64,000 bases of DNA from Flavobacteriaceae bacterium (GCA_017857815.1 JAFMCL010000007.1:22988-86987); one strand, 5' to 3'. Positions 8,090 through 17,952 are shown, numbered from the stretch's first letter. The notes: a model not told the origin generated them from the letters alone. Translations and numbers: made by a program.

Positions 8090-9942
8090 AAGGTTTTAAA
8101 AACAAACTTTTATTTTTTCTCTCCTATTTCCTTTTGTGGATAGGATATTTTGTTTTTTCTCGAACGATTTTTCTGCTTTTTTATCACAGTAAAACTCTTG
8201 AGCTCGGTTTAGAAACAACTCTAAAAACCTTTTTATATGGTTTACGATTAGACCTTTCATTTGCTTCCTATTTAAGTGTTATTCCTTTTTTTTTGATTCT
8301 GTTTTCTTTTTTTTTTAAGCCCGTAATAATTCATAAAACAATAAAATGGTATTCCTATTTATTATTAATTCTTATTAATTTATTATTAATCATTGATGTC
8401 GGTTTATATCAAACTTGGGGTGTACGAATTGATAGAACACTGTTGACTTACATTGATACCCCAACGCTCATGTTGGCTTCAGTATCTGTTTTTCAAATGA
8501 TTACGGGGAGTGTTTTTTGGGTGGTGACTTCAATTGTCTGTATTAAACTATTTCAGAGCGTTATCTCCAAAAAAATGGTAGCAATAGAAAAAGGGAGTTG
8601 GGTTCAGCTACCCGTTTTGTTTTTTATTATCATTGCTTTAATAATACCGATTCGGGGTGGCCTTCAATTAATCCCTATCAACCAAAGCAATGTTTATTTT
8701 TCTAATAAGATGTTTGCAAATCATGCCGCTATAAATTTCGTATGGAACTTTTCTAATACGCTATCCTTTAAAATAGAAGATGAGAATCCTTATAAAATAT
8801 TTGATGATCTTACGGCACAAAAAATTATTGATAAATATAGAACTCCTCTTTTAATTGCAACAAATGATTCCATTTTAAATACTCAAAAACCAAATGTTAT
8901 TTTATTAATTTGGGAAGGTCTTACGGCCAAGGTTGTAGGCCCTTTGGGAGGAGAAAAAGAGGTTACTGAAAATCTAAACAAACTTATTAAAGAAGGAATC
9001 TTTTTTACTAATTTTTATGCGAATGGGGACAGAACAGATAAAGGAATCCCTTCTATTTTGAGTGGTTATTATCCTCAACCCATCAGAAAAATCATGAGGA
9101 TGCCTAATAAATCTAGGAGTCTACCAATGCTACCTCAAAAGTTGATTGATTTAGGTTACGAAACATCATTTTATTATGGTGGTGACACCAATTTTGGTAA
9201 CATGAATACCTACCTTAGGAATGCTGGAATTTCTAGTATTATAGAGGGTAGCGAATTTGATAAAAAGGACTGGAATTCAAAGTGGGGCGTCCACGACCAT
9301 GTTTTTATGGAGCGTTTTACAAAGGATTTGTTTCAGCCTCAAATTGAACCCTTCTTTAAAATCGCATTGACGCTTTCTAGCCATGAGCCCTATGAGTTTC
9401 CTGGTACTTTTAAGTTTGGAAAAGATACCGAAGTAAATAAATTCAGAAGCTCCCATGCATATACAGATAAAGTAGTTGGTGAATTTATCAAAATGGCTAA
9501 GACACAATCTTGGTGGGAAAACACTCTGATCATCATTGTTGCCGATCATGGGCATGGATTACCAGAAAGAAAAGGATATTTTAATGCCCCCAGTCGTTTT
9601 AAAATACCGATGCTTTGGCTGGGTGGAGCCTTGGCAAAAAGGGATACAATCGTTTCTACCATCTCTGCACAAACTGATCTTTCTTTCACACTTCTACAAA
9701 TTCTAAATCAAGATCCGTCTGATTTTAAATGGGGCAAAAATATCTTTAATAACTCTAAAAGTCAATACGCTCATTACATTTTCAATAAGGGCTTCGGAAT
9801 CATTGATGAAAATGGAATTTATGTTTATGATTTTATAAGCAATAAAGCTTTTGAAGAAAAGGGAACTTCTACAAAAAAACTAGATTCTTTGGGGAAGGCC
9901 ATTTCACAAAATTCTTATCAGGATTTTTTAGATCGAAAGTAA
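8086..9942 (+). CDS. LTA synthase-like sulfatase-fold transferase
   Basis: A 618-aa protein with five N-terminal membrane helices (residues about 8-190) and a large extracytoplasmic alkaline-phosphatase-superfamily domain. Metal and catalytic features seen: LLIWEGL (first metal acidic residue), DRTDKGIPSILSGYYPQP containing the Thr nucleophile, VHDHVF, and VADHGHGLPER (metal Asp/His). The fold is shared by LtaS and MdoB/OpgB phosphoglycerol transferases and by phosphoethanolamine transferases. A Gram-negative of this group has no lipoteichoic acid, so the acceptor is probably another glycan or lipid. Coupled by ATGA to the YfhO gene. Confidence 0.85.
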   Translation: MKGFKNKLLFFLSYFLLWIGYFVFSRTIFLLFYHSKTLELGLETTLKTFLYGLRLDLSFASYLSVIPFFLILFSFFFKPVIIHKTIKWYSYLLLILINLLLIIDVGLYQTWGVRIDRTLLTYIDTPTLMLASVSVFQMITGSVFWVVTSIVCIKLFQSVISKKMVAIEKGSWVQLPVLFFIIIALIIPIRGGLQLIPINQSNVYFSNKMFANHAAINFVWNFSNTLSFKIEDENPYKIFDDLTAQKIIDKYRTPLLIATNDSILNTQKPNVILLIWEGLTAKVVGPLGGEKEVTENLNKLIKEGIFFTNFYANGDRTDKGIPSILSGYYPQPIRKIMRMPNKSRSLPMLPQKLIDLGYETSFYYGGDTNFGNMNTYLRNAGISSIIEGSEFDKKDWNSKWGVHDHVFMERFTKDLFQPQIEPFFKIALTLSSHEPYEFPGTFKFGKDTEVNKFRSSHAYTDKVVGEFIKMAKTQSWWENTLIIIVADHGHGLPERKGYFNAPSRFKIPMLWLGGALAKRDTIVSTISAQTDLSFTLLQILNQDPSDFKWGKNIFNNSKSQYAHYIFNKGFGIIDENGIYVYDFISNKAFEEKGTSTKKLDSLGKAISQNSYQDFLDRK

Positions 9943-10032
9943 TATGCAGCAAATGGGGAAACTTAAAATTGAAAATAATACGCTCCACTGTGATTCTTAT
10001 CAGCTAAACTTTTAATTTAGCAAAAAACAGAG

Positions 10033-11520
10033 ATGACGAATAAAAAGTCAAGTATGGGGATCATTGCAAAACAATCATTTTATAACAGCATTAGTATTGC
10101 TTTTGCTTTTTTGATTGGCGCCTTAAATACGGTTTATTTATACCCAACCTACATGGGGAGTGAGTTTCAAGGACTCATCGTTGCTTTATTGGCCTTCTCG
10201 AATCTCGTGCAGCCCTTTATCTCATTTGGAGTCCAACACGCGCTGATAAAGTTTTACAGTGCCTGTGAAACCAAGCAAGACCGCGATGCATTGCTCAACT
10301 TTTCAATGCTTTTACCTTTATTGTTTTTTATTCTTCTATTACCTTTTTTGTTTGTTTTTAAAGAAGACATAATTGACATTATTTCTGCAAAGAACTCTAA
10401 TATTGGTCGGTATGCCTTTCTAATTATTGCCGTAGCTTTTTCTACTGCTTATTTTGAGGTTTTTTACAACTGGCTTCGAGTCCAACTAAAATCCGTTTTT
10501 GGGAATTTCTTAAAAGAATTTTATCCACGGGCTTTGATTTTCGTTTTGCTTTCAGCTTATGCACTTGATTTTATCGACCTAGACGGATTCGTATGGGCAT
10601 TAATTGGTGGGTATTACTTGAGACTTTTGATTGTTATGGTATATAGTTTTCGAGTTTATTCTCCTAAATTTGAATTAGGTTTACCTGTACAATACAAGTC
10701 TATATTAAAATATAGTTTGTTAATTTTTATGTCTGGTGCTGCTGCTAGTCTTATTTTAGACATTGACAAATCCATGATTTCTAATGTGCTGACTGTTGAA
10801 AACGTTGCCTATTATAGCGTAGCGGTTTTCATCGCCTCCGTTATAGAATTCCCGGGGAGGGCCATGTTTCAAATTATTAGTCCAATGGTTGCGAAAGCCT
10901 TGAATGAAAATGACAAGAAACGCTTAACTTCCTTATTAAAAAAGAGCGCAAATAATTTGTTGTTAGGTGCCGGATTATTGTTTTTGTTGATTAATCTAAA
11001 TTTAGTAGACTTTTATCAATGGGTTAATCTAGAAGGTTATGACAAAGCACTTGATGTTGTTTTTATTGTTTCCTTAGGCAAGCTTTCCACCATGTCAATG
11101 GGTTGTCTCAACAACATCATTACCAATTCTAAGTACTATACTTATGTGTTTTGGTTTTCTTTAGCTTCTGCAGTATTGGCAGTTGTTTTGAATCTCTATT
11201 TTATAAATGAGATGGGTATAATTGGTGCGGCCTACGCTACTTTAATTGTAATTGTATTAATTAATGTTGCTAAAATTATATTGATTCAATTTACTTTTAA
11301 AATCAATCCTTTTAGCAATAAGACTTTTTTTGCCTTAGGAATAATTTTTCTTCTTTATGTCCTGATTCCGCTTATCGCTTTTGACCTTTCACCTTTTTTA
11401 TCTTTGATAATTCGTTCTCTAGTGATTGTAATTACATTTTTAATCTTTTCCCGAGTTTTTAAACTCACGGGGGATCTTCAAAATGTAATAAATAAATTCA
11501 ATTTTCTTAATAAAAAATAA
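10033..11520 (+). CDS. Polysaccharide flippase-like membrane protein (MOP superfamily)
   Basis: A 495-aa protein with about 12-14 hydrophobic helices. The N-terminus (IAKQSFYNSISIAFAFLIGALN, GSEFQGLIVALLAFSNLVQP) and the mid-region (FMSGAAASLILDIDKSMIS) match the pattern of Wzx-like oligosaccharide/lipid flippases common in flavobacteria. It follows the YfhO/LTA-synthase-like pair by 90 bp on the same strand, in keeping with assembly of an envelope glycoconjugate. The transported lipid-linked glycan is unknown. Its stop is 5 bp from that of the convergent uvrA. Confidence 0.8.
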   Translation: MTNKKSSMGIIAKQSFYNSISIAFAFLIGALNTVYLYPTYMGSEFQGLIVALLAFSNLVQPFISFGVQHALIKFYSACETKQDRDALLNFSMLLPLLFFILLLPFLFVFKEDIIDIISAKNSNIGRYAFLIIAVAFSTAYFEVFYNWLRVQLKSVFGNFLKEFYPRALIFVLLSAYALDFIDLDGFVWALIGGYYLRLLIVMVYSFRVYSPKFELGLPVQYKSILKYSLLIFMSGAAASLILDIDKSMISNVLTVENVAYYSVAVFIASVIEFPGRAMFQIISPMVAKALNENDKKRLTSLLKKSANNLLLGAGLLFLLINLNLVDFYQWVNLEGYDKALDVVFIVSLGKLSTMSMGCLNNIITNSKYYTYVFWFSLASAVLAVVLNLYFINEMGIIGAAYATLIVIVLINVAKIILIQFTFKINPFSNKTFFALGIIFLLYVLIPLIAFDLSPFLSLIIRSLVIVITFLIFSRVFKLTGDLQNVINKFNFLNKK

Positions 11521-11525
11521 ACCTT

Positions 11526-14309
11526 TTAGACTTTAAGTTTTTTAGAAAGGTACTGCCCAGTAAATGATGCTTTAACCTTAATGATTTCTTCAGGAGTGCC
11601 CTGTGCAACCAAATTCCCTCCATCTTTCCCGCCGCTTGGTCCGAGATCAATAATATGGTCAGCACATTTGATGAGATCTAAATTATGCTCAACAACAATT
11701 ACTGTATGCCCCTGACGAATAAGCGCATTAAAAGAATTCATTAATTTACTGATGTCATGGAAGTGGAGTCCTGTAGTCGGTTCATCAAAAATGAAGGCAA
11801 TTTTTTCAGAAGATACACCTCGTCCAATAAACGAAGCCAACTTGATTCTTTGCGCTTCACCACCAGATAGATTAGTAGAGGGTTGTCCTAAAGAGACATA
11901 ACCCAGACCAACTTCCTGAAGTGGTTTTAGTTTTTGCACCAATTTATTTTGAGCGAATTCATCAAAAAACAATAGGGCATCATCGACAGTCATATTTAAA
12001 AGTTGGTCAATAGCGATATCATTAAACTTAACTTCTAAGATTTCTTTTTTAAACCTTTTTCCTTTGCATTGTTCGCATTGCAAAACGACATCTGCCATAA
12101 ATTGCATCTCAATGATAGTGTTTCCGTCTCCCTTGCATGTTTCACACCTTCCACCATCAACATTAAAAGAAAAGTGTTTTGGTAAATAGCCACGATTCTT
12201 GGAAAGATTTTGTTTGGAGTACAAATTTCTAATTTCGTCATAAGCTTTGATGTAGGTAACAGGGTTTGATCTTGAAGACCTACCAATTGGATTTTGATCA
12301 ACAAATTCAACACTGTGGATGCGATCAATACTTCCCCCAATGGCACTAAACTGACCCGGTTTGTCATTGTAAACCCCCTTTTCTCTTAAGAGTGCAGGAT
12401 ATAGTATTCTTTTAACCAAAGTAGATTTTCCACTGCCCGAAACCCCGGTTACTACGGTTAGGCATCCCAATGGGAAATGCACATCAATATTTTTAAGATT
12501 ATTTTCTCTTACCCCAGTTAAAGTGATTTTACTCTTGGATTTTCTTCTTTCAGAAGGAACGGGAATTGACATCTCGTTTTTCAGATATTTTGCGGTCAGA
12601 CTATCCGATTTTAAGATATCTTTTAATTTGCCCTCAGCGACGACTTCTCCACCATTAGAGCCTGCTTCTGGACCCATGTCGATGATGTTATCACAAGCAT
12701 ACATTATTTCCTCATCATGCTCAACGACAATAACAGTATTACCTAGGTCTCTCAATTTTTTCAATACCAAAATTAACTTATCATTATCTTTAGAATGAAG
12801 TCCTATGGAAGGTTCATCAAGAATGTACATAGATCCAACCAACGAACTGCCCAAGGAAGTTGCTAAATTGATTCGCTGTGACTCTCCCCCAGAAAGAGTA
12901 TTTGCTTTTCGGTTTAAGTTTAAATATCCCAAACCAACATCTTGTATGAATTTAATTCTAGAAGTTATTTCCTTTAAGAGTCTTTCAGAAATTTCTCTAT
13001 CGTACTTGTTTAATTGAATTGAATTGAAAAACACTTCCAATTCATCCATCGACAAATCAAGTAGTTCTGGGAGTCCTTTTCCGTCAATTTTAACATAGCC
13101 AGTTTCTAATTTTAGTCGAGAGCCATTGCATTGGGTGCATTTTGTTTTCCCTCGATATCTGGAAAGCAACACACGGTTTTGAATTTTATAGTTTTTGGCT
13201 TCAATTTTAGCAAAAAACTTGTTGATCCCTGTAAAGTAGGAATTACCGTCCCAGAGGGTTTTGATGTCTTCTTTTGAAAGTTCAAAATAGGGTTTGTGAA
13301 TTGGAAAATCAAATTTATAAGCATTCTCAATCAACGAATTGTGAAACTTCCTCAGTCCCGCTCCCCTCCAAGGAGCAATGGCATCATCAAAAATTGATCG
13401 GCTGGTGTCTGGCACTACAAGCTCCTCGTCAACCCCTACAATATCTCCAAAACCCTCACATTTTTCACAAGCCCCAAAAGGATTGTTAAAACTAAAAAAA
13501 TGAACATTGGGTTGCGTGAAAGTGATTCCATCCAACTCAAAACGATTAGAAAAATTAATCGTTTTCTTGTTGCTCATGAAATAAAGCGAGCAAGTTCCAT
13601 TGCCTTCGTAAAAAGCAATTTCGATGGCGTCGGAAAGTCTTTGGTAAAAATCATCTTCGTGCCTAACGATCAATCGGTCTACAATCAATTCAAAAGGTCT
13701 ATTGGGAGCTTTTTCCAGCTCTTCAATACGAATCACTTCATTTTTATGAAAAATTCTAGCGAAACCCTGTTGCTTGAGGATATTTAAACGGTCTTGAAAG
13801 CTTCGCTTTTCGTCTTGAGTGATCGTTGCCATCAACAAGATTTTTTCTCCTCTAGCTATTGTCTTTATTGCTTCTAAGACATCTTTAACTGTGTCACTTT
13901 TAACCTCTTTATTCGAAATGGGGGAGAAGGTGCGCCCCACTCGAGCAAACAAAAGTCTTAGGTAGTCATATATTTCTGTTTTTGTTCCAACCGTAGACCG
14001 TGGGTTGGAGGAAGATACTTTTTGTTCAACTGCAATTGCAGGAGCAATTCCTTTGATTTCATCCACTTTAGGCTTGTTTAATCTGCCCATAAATTGACGC
14101 GCATAGGACGACAAACTTTCTACATAACGCCTTTGTCCTTCGGCATAGAGCGTATCAAAAACCAATGAAGACTTTCCAGAGCCTGACAAGCCCGTCACCA
14201 CTGTCATTTTATTCCTTGGAATAAGTACGTTAACGTTTTTGAGATTGTGAAGACGTGCCCCCTTGATTATTATGTAATCTTTAGTATCGGCTTCAAGAAG
14301 GTTTTTCAT
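11526..14309 (-). CDS. uvrA: Excinuclease ABC subunit A (UvrA)
   Basis: DNA damage recognition ATPase of nucleotide excision repair. The 927-aa length is near the usual 940. It has two ABC modules: Walker [10 protein letters not shown] at about residue 40, and GVSGSGKST in the second half. ABC signatures are LSGGESQR and LSGGEAQR, with Walker B motifs ILDEPSIGL and IFDEPTTGL. Zinc-finger cysteine pairs are CEKC/CTQC in the first half and CETC/CEQC in the second, as in canonical UvrA. It stands alone here; no uvrB or uvrC is near. Confidence 0.97.
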   Translation of the reverse strand: MKNLLEADTKDYIIIKGARLHNLKNVNVLIPRNKMTVVTGLSGSGKSSLVFDTLYAEGQRRYVESLSSYARQFMGRLNKPKVDEIKGIAPAIAVEQKVSSSNPRSTVGTKTEIYDYLRLLFARVGRTFSPISNKEVKSDTVKDVLEAIKTIARGEKILLMATITQDEKRSFQDRLNILKQQGFARIFHKNEVIRIEELEKAPNRPFELIVDRLIVRHEDDFYQRLSDAIEIAFYEGNGTCSLYFMSNKKTINFSNRFELDGITFTQPNVHFFSFNNPFGACEKCEGFGDIVGVDEELVVPDTSRSIFDDAIAPWRGAGLRKFHNSLIENAYKFDFPIHKPYFELSKEDIKTLWDGNSYFTGINKFFAKIEAKNYKIQNRVLLSRYRGKTKCTQCNGSRLKLETGYVKIDGKGLPELLDLSMDELEVFFNSIQLNKYDREISERLLKEITSRIKFIQDVGLGYLNLNRKANTLSGGESQRINLATSLGSSLVGSMYILDEPSIGLHSKDNDKLILVLKKLRDLGNTVIVVEHDEEIMYACDNIIDMGPEAGSNGGEVVAEGKLKDILKSDSLTAKYLKNEMSIPVPSERRKSKSKITLTGVRENNLKNIDVHFPLGCLTVVTGVSGSGKSTLVKRILYPALLREKGVYNDKPGQFSAIGGSIDRIHSVEFVDQNPIGRSSRSNPVTYIKAYDEIRNLYSKQNLSKNRGYLPKHFSFNVDGGRCETCKGDGNTIIEMQFMADVVLQCEQCKGKRFKKEILEVKFNDIAIDQLLNMTVDDALLFFDEFAQNKLVQKLKPLQEVGLGYVSLGQPSTNLSGGEAQRIKLASFIGRGVSSEKIAFIFDEPTTGLHFHDISKLMNSFNALIRQGHTVIVVEHNLDLIKCADHIIDLGPSGGKDGGNLVAQGTPEEIIKVKASFTGQYLSKKLKV

Positions 14310-14415
14310 AGAAAGTAGTCAAGTTGCGAAATTACAACTAATCTTAATTTTTATGTGGACTAGGGTTTAAAATTTAGATGAATTTTATTAAAATCTAAGA
14401 TTTAAAAAATATTTA

Positions 14416-14423
14416 TATATTTG
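14416..14423 (+). promoter_or_regulatory. Candidate -7 element upstream of the sigma factor gene
   Basis: TATATTTG matches TAnnTTTG, 87 bp before the sigma-factor ATG. The surrounding 14310-14509 gap is very AT-rich, so a chance match is possible. Nothing else recognisable was seen in the gap. Confidence 0.3.
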
Positions 14424-14509
14424 TTTAAAATAATATAAGCGTATAAAACAAAATTACTTTTAAAATTAGCGTTAGTGTTTAACACAGTTCTACTGTAAAA
14501 GTAATTTAT

Positions 14510-15103
14510 ATGCATACTACAAAGTCCCCTAAAATTTCTGATGCTCAGCTAATAAGTGATTATATTGCTGGCAATGAACCCTCACTAGAAATCCTTATAT
14601 ACAGACATAAATCAAGGATCTATAATTTTATTTTCTCAAAAGTATTTGATCGTGATGTTGCCGAAGATATTTTTCAAGAAACATTCATTAAAGTCATCAA
14701 AACCCTAAAAAAAGGAGTTTATAATGAAGAAGGTAAATTCGTTTCTTGGATAATGCGAATTGCTCATAACTTGGTCATAGATCATTTTAGAAAATCAAAT
14801 CGTATTCCTAAGTTTGAGTCTAGTGATGATTATGATGTTTTCCAATTTATCTCAGACGGAACACCAAATGCTGAGAAAGCGTTGATCAATGAACAAGTGG
14901 TAAGTGATCTTCAAAATTTAGTTGCTGAGCTTCCCGAGGATCAGAAAGAAGTGTTGACAATGCGTTTGTATCGCGATATGAGCTTTAAAGAAATCGCTGA
15001 ATCTACTGGGGTTAGCATCAATACAGCTTTGGGTAGGATGCGCTATGCTGTGATCAATCTTCGAAAAATGATCCAAGAAAACCAGATCGCTTTAGCTTAT
15101 TGA
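14510..15103 (+). CDS. RNA polymerase sigma factor, sigma-70 family (ECF-type)
   Basis: A 197-aa sigma factor with regions 2 and 4. Region 2 is at about residues 25-95 (YRHKSRIYNFIFSKVFDRDVAEDIFQ, then GKFVSWIMRIAHNLVIDHFR). Region 4 is at about 130-185 (LPEDQKEVLTMRLYRDMSFKEIAE, VSINTALGRMRYA helix-turn-helix). Flavobacteria carry a conserved ECF-like sigma of this type near DNA repair genes. A 45-aa gene follows directly on the same strand and may be cotranscribed. No classical anti-sigma gene with a membrane segment is present. Confidence 0.92.
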   Translation: MHTTKSPKISDAQLISDYIAGNEPSLEILIYRHKSRIYNFIFSKVFDRDVAEDIFQETFIKVIKTLKKGVYNEEGKFVSWIMRIAHNLVIDHFRKSNRIPKFESSDDYDVFQFISDGTPNAEKALINEQVVSDLQNLVAELPEDQKEVLTMRLYRDMSFKEIAESTGVSINTALGRMRYAVINLRKMIQENQIALAY

Positions 15104-15147
15104 GATACTAAATTCTGTTTTTTTGCGTTATACATCAAAACCAATGT

Positions 15148-15285
15148 ATGCAGCAAAATTACTTTTTTAATTTATCGAAACAGTCAAACGAGCCAAGCCT
15201 TCAGGTTATTGAGCGTATTTTAGCCTTTTCAAGATCTTATAATTCAAATGAGGTGATCGAAATCGGGTGTTATAGCAATTCTTAG
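15148..15285 (+). CDS. 45-aa conserved-looking small protein downstream of the sigma factor
   Basis: An ATG-started frame of 45 codons, MQQNYFFNLSKQ...SNS, beginning 44 bp after the sigma factor stop. Its middle (EPSLQVIERILAFSRSYNS) resembles the short hypothetical proteins that follow this sigma factor in other flavobacteria (recalled pattern PSxxxIxxILxFSrs). Soluble, no membrane segment, one cysteine. The stop codon abuts the nth stop at 15286 with no gap. Function unknown; a small sigma-binding regulator is only a guess. Confidence 0.6.
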   Translation: MQQNYFFNLSKQSNEPSLQVIERILAFSRSYNSNEVIEIGCYSNS

Positions 15286-15939
15286 CTATTTACCCTTCAA
15301 GAGCTTATTAATCAGAGACTTTCTTCCTATCATTCGGGTGATATGGTCGTTTTCAATATTCCATCCCCTTGCTGGACAATATTCCCTTCCGTACCATATG
15401 ATTTGTAAATGCAAATCATTCCATTTTTCCTCAGGAAACAATCTCTTGGCATCTCGCTCCGTTTGTACTACATTTTTACCATTTGTGAATCCCCAACGAT
15501 ACATCAATCGATGTATGTGGGTATCTACGGGAAAAGCTGGCACCCCAAATGCCTGGGACATTACAACACTTGCAGTTTTGTGCCCAACAGCGGGCAGCGC
15601 TTCGAGTGATTCAAAACTTTGAGGAACTTTTCCTCCATGCTTATTAATTAAAATATGAGAAAGCCCGTGAATTCCTTTTGACTTCATTGGGGAGAGCCCA
15701 ACAGGTTTTATGATTTCTCTTATTTCTTCCACACTCAGTTTAATCATTTCATGGGGAGTATTTGCTTGTTTAAAAAGTAGAGGTGTAATTTTATTTACCC
15801 GAACATCAGTGCTCTGAGCCGATAGTAAAACAGCAATTAAAAGCGTGTAAGGATCTGTGTGGTCTAAGGGAATTGGGATCTCTGGATACAATTGATCCAA
15901 TTCTTTCATGACAAAGGCAACCTTTTCTTTTCGAGTCAT
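15286..15939 (-). CDS. nth: Endonuclease III (Nth) without the iron-sulfur cluster loop
   Basis: Base-excision repair DNA glycosylase/AP lyase acting on oxidised pyrimidines. At 217 aa it has the helix-hairpin-helix LPAVGHKTA with catalytic Lys121 and the VDTHIHRL motif with Asp139. Canonical Nth ends with a Cys-X6-Cys-X2-Cys-X5-Cys 4Fe-4S loop. Here only one cysteine (Cys188, in GREYCPARGW) remains, and the C-terminus has no others, so the cluster must be absent. Overall length and active site are intact, so it is probably functional. Confidence 0.95.
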   Translation of the reverse strand: MTRKEKVAFVMKELDQLYPEIPIPLDHTDPYTLLIAVLLSAQSTDVRVNKITPLLFKQANTPHEMIKLSVEEIREIIKPVGLSPMKSKGIHGLSHILINKHGGKVPQSFESLEALPAVGHKTASVVMSQAFGVPAFPVDTHIHRLMYRWGFTNGKNVVQTERDAKRLFPEEKWNDLHLQIIWYGREYCPARGWNIENDHITRMIGRKSLINKLLKGK

Positions 15940-15982
15940 CTATATTTTTTGTTATTTAGAACATTAATTAAAGATATAAAAA

Positions 15983-16438
15983 ATGAATACATTGCAAGTA
16001 GGGGATAAGGTCCCAAATTTCACCACTAAAGATCATCTAGGGAATACGGTTAGTCTTCAAGACTATGACGGCAAAAAGTTGGTGGTATTCTTTTATCCAA
16101 AGGCAAGCACTCCAGGTTGTACACTCGAAGTTTGTGACCTAAGAGATCACTATCAAGAGCTTACGGATAAAGGATATTCTTTACTTGGCGTTAGCGCTGA
16201 CAATGAAAAAAGGCAGAAAAGCTTCGCTGATAAATTTGAACTTCCATTTCCATTACTAGTGGATGAAGACAAGACTGTTATTGAAACTTTTGGGGTATGG
16301 GGACCTAAAAAATTCCAAGGAAAAGAATATGAAGGAATTCACAGAATGACTTTCATCATTAATGAAAAAGGACTTGTAGAACGACTTATCAGTAAGGTAA
16401 AAACCAAAGAGCACGCTTTACAAATATTGGAAGATTAA
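15983..16438 (+). CDS. bcp: Thioredoxin-dependent thiol peroxidase (Bcp/PrxQ)
   Basis: A peroxiredoxin that reduces hydroperoxides using thioredoxin. The 151-aa thioredoxin fold has peroxidatic Cys46 (FFYPKASTPGC) and the resolving Cys51 five residues later, as in the BCP/PrxQ subgroup, plus the conserved Arg near HRMTFII. Divergent from nth (43 bp between starts). Its stop overlaps the stop of the convergent next gene by 4 bp (TTAA). Confidence 0.95.
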   Translation: MNTLQVGDKVPNFTTKDHLGNTVSLQDYDGKKLVVFFYPKASTPGCTLEVCDLRDHYQELTDKGYSLLGVSADNEKRQKSFADKFELPFPLLVDEDKTVIETFGVWGPKKFQGKEYEGIHRMTFIINEKGLVERLISKVKTKEHALQILED

Positions 16439-17889
16439 CTTTTTTCTTCAACTTCCTTCTTGGCCCAGCCAAACATGTTATTTTGAATAATCATATCGGC
16501 GATACCTTCTGGCAATCCATCTTTCCAGGTATCGTCGTTACTTTTGATTTTAGCAAGTATTTCTCTTGAGAAAATTGACAGGTTGTCCTGATCAAAATCA
16601 AAAATATCAACCACTTTACCATTGTACTTGAAGAACTTATAGAAGTCTTTCATTCTGGGGTGTAGTTTCAGGTTGTTTGAGTTGATAATCTCACCCGTTT
16701 CAAAATTCTTCATTGGATAGAGGTATACTTTTAGGTTGTTATGGAACATTTTACCAAAGGCCTCAAGTATACCCCCACTGATATCTTCATAGTAGTGTTC
16801 ATCAAAAACTTCAACAAAATTATTCACTCCCATGGTCAACCCCATTTGTTCCTTGGTGTATTCTGATAGATAGTCAACCAGACGGTAGTATTCTTTGAAG
16901 TTTGAAATCATTACGGAGTGTCCGAGAGAACACAACAGTTTGGCACGATCCATGAAATCTTTTTCATCAATTTCACCCTGCGCACTCAAGTTAGATAAAG
17001 TTATTTCAAAAATAACTTCTGTCTTATTTTCATTGACTTTTGGTTCCTTAACAAAGATGTCATAAGATTTTTCAAACATGTCTATATTAACCCTAGTAAC
17101 AGGCCTAAAACTTCCCCTCAAAAGGAGAATGTTTTTCTTGTATAGAATTCGTGCAGGTAAGATATTATTGCCACTAGGGTCAAACATTACGGCATCTGTC
17201 ATTTTGTTTTTAACCAGTTGTAAGCTCATGATCCTATTGTCAATACCTTTGAAAACTGGTCCAGAAAAATTGATTGTATCGATTTCGATTGAGTCTAAAT
17301 CAATATGGTCGTATAAATATTTGAGTAATTTTTTTGGATTGTTGTGTTTGTAAAAAGCACCATAGACCAAATTGGTTCCCATTATACCCAAAGTTTCCTG
17401 CTGAAGTCTTGCTTCTGTATGGTGAAATCGAACGTGAAGCATAATTTCACTGTAGGGTTCTTCCGGGGCAGTTTGAAATCTAATCCCCATCCATCCATGA
17501 CCTTTAAACTTTTTTGCAAAATCAATCGTAGCAACGGTGTTTGCATAGGTGAAAAACATCTTATTTGGGTGATTTTTTTTTGGAATACGATCTTCAAGCA
17601 GCTTCATCTCATGATCAAGCATTTTTTTTAGCCGCGTTTCGGTCACATAACGACCGTCTTCTTCTTCTCCATAAATGGTATCACTAAAGTTTTTATCATA
17701 TGCGCTAATGGTCTTGGCAATAGTTCCTGAAGCACCACCGACCCTAAAAAAATGTCTTGCTACTTCTTGACCAGCTCCGATTTCTGCAAAGGTTCCGTAA
17801 ATGTGGTGGTTAAGATTTATTTTTAAGGCTTTGGCCTCAATTGAAGGACAATTTTCGAAATTCTGGTCTCCAGGTAACGTAACGGACAT
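16435..17889 (-). CDS. Large conserved hypothetical protein (484 aa)
   Basis: A cytoplasmic-looking protein with no signal peptide or membrane helix. The N-terminus LNLNHHIYGTFAEIGAGQEVARHFF-like segment (residues about 25-50) and FRVGGASGTIAKTISAYD are strongly patterned, and homologues of this kind are widespread in Bacteroidota. Databases often call them nicotinate-nucleotide adenylyltransferase or TonB-dependent receptor, but I see no HxGH nucleotidyltransferase motif and no barrel, so I do not accept either label. Monocistronic, divergent from the MBL hydrolase gene with a 72-bp gap. Function unknown. Confidence 0.7.
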   Translation of the reverse strand: MSVTLPGDQNFENCPSIEAKALKINLNHHIYGTFAEIGAGQEVARHFFRVGGASGTIAKTISAYDKNFSDTIYGEEEDGRYVTETRLKKMLDHEMKLLEDRIPKKNHPNKMFFTYANTVATIDFAKKFKGHGWMGIRFQTAPEEPYSEIMLHVRFHHTEARLQQETLGIMGTNLVYGAFYKHNNPKKLLKYLYDHIDLDSIEIDTINFSGPVFKGIDNRIMSLQLVKNKMTDAVMFDPSGNNILPARILYKKNILLLRGSFRPVTRVNIDMFEKSYDIFVKEPKVNENKTEVIFEITLSNLSAQGEIDEKDFMDRAKLLCSLGHSVMISNFKEYYRLVDYLSEYTKEQMGLTMGVNNFVEVFDEHYYEDISGGILEAFGKMFHNNLKVYLYPMKNFETGEIINSNNLKLHPRMKDFYKFFKYNGKVVDIFDFDQDNLSIFSREILAKIKSNDDTWKDGLPEGIADMIIQNNMFGWAKKEVEEKS

Positions 17890-17920
17890 AAAACATAATT
17901 TGATTCTAAATTTACAAAGT

Positions 17921-17952
17921 TTGTTTTATATCTCACCAAATTTTTACCTTTG
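17921..17952 (+). promoter_or_regulatory. Promoter of the MBL hydrolase gene (-33 and -7 elements)
   Basis: A TTTG at 17920-17923 (-33) and TACCTTTG at 17945-17952 (-7) are separated by 21 bp, a good fit to the Bacteroidota promoter. The -7 box overlaps the TTG at 17950 that could open the longest frame, so translation must start downstream, at the ATG at 17962. Confidence 0.65.

Noticed and set aside
8086..9942. True lipoteichoic acid synthase
   Set aside because: The fold fits LtaS, but the organism's outer membrane genes (lpxA, lpxC, lpxD) show it is Gram-negative, so the polymer cannot be LTA.
10003..10021. Hairpin GCTAAA...TTTAGC before the flippase
   Set aside because: Only a 6-bp A/T-rich stem with no T run after it on the plus strand; not a convincing terminator or operator.
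12035..12367. 110-aa frame overlapping uvrA on the same strand
   Set aside because: Off-frame shadow of the second zinc-finger region of uvrA; no independent start signal.
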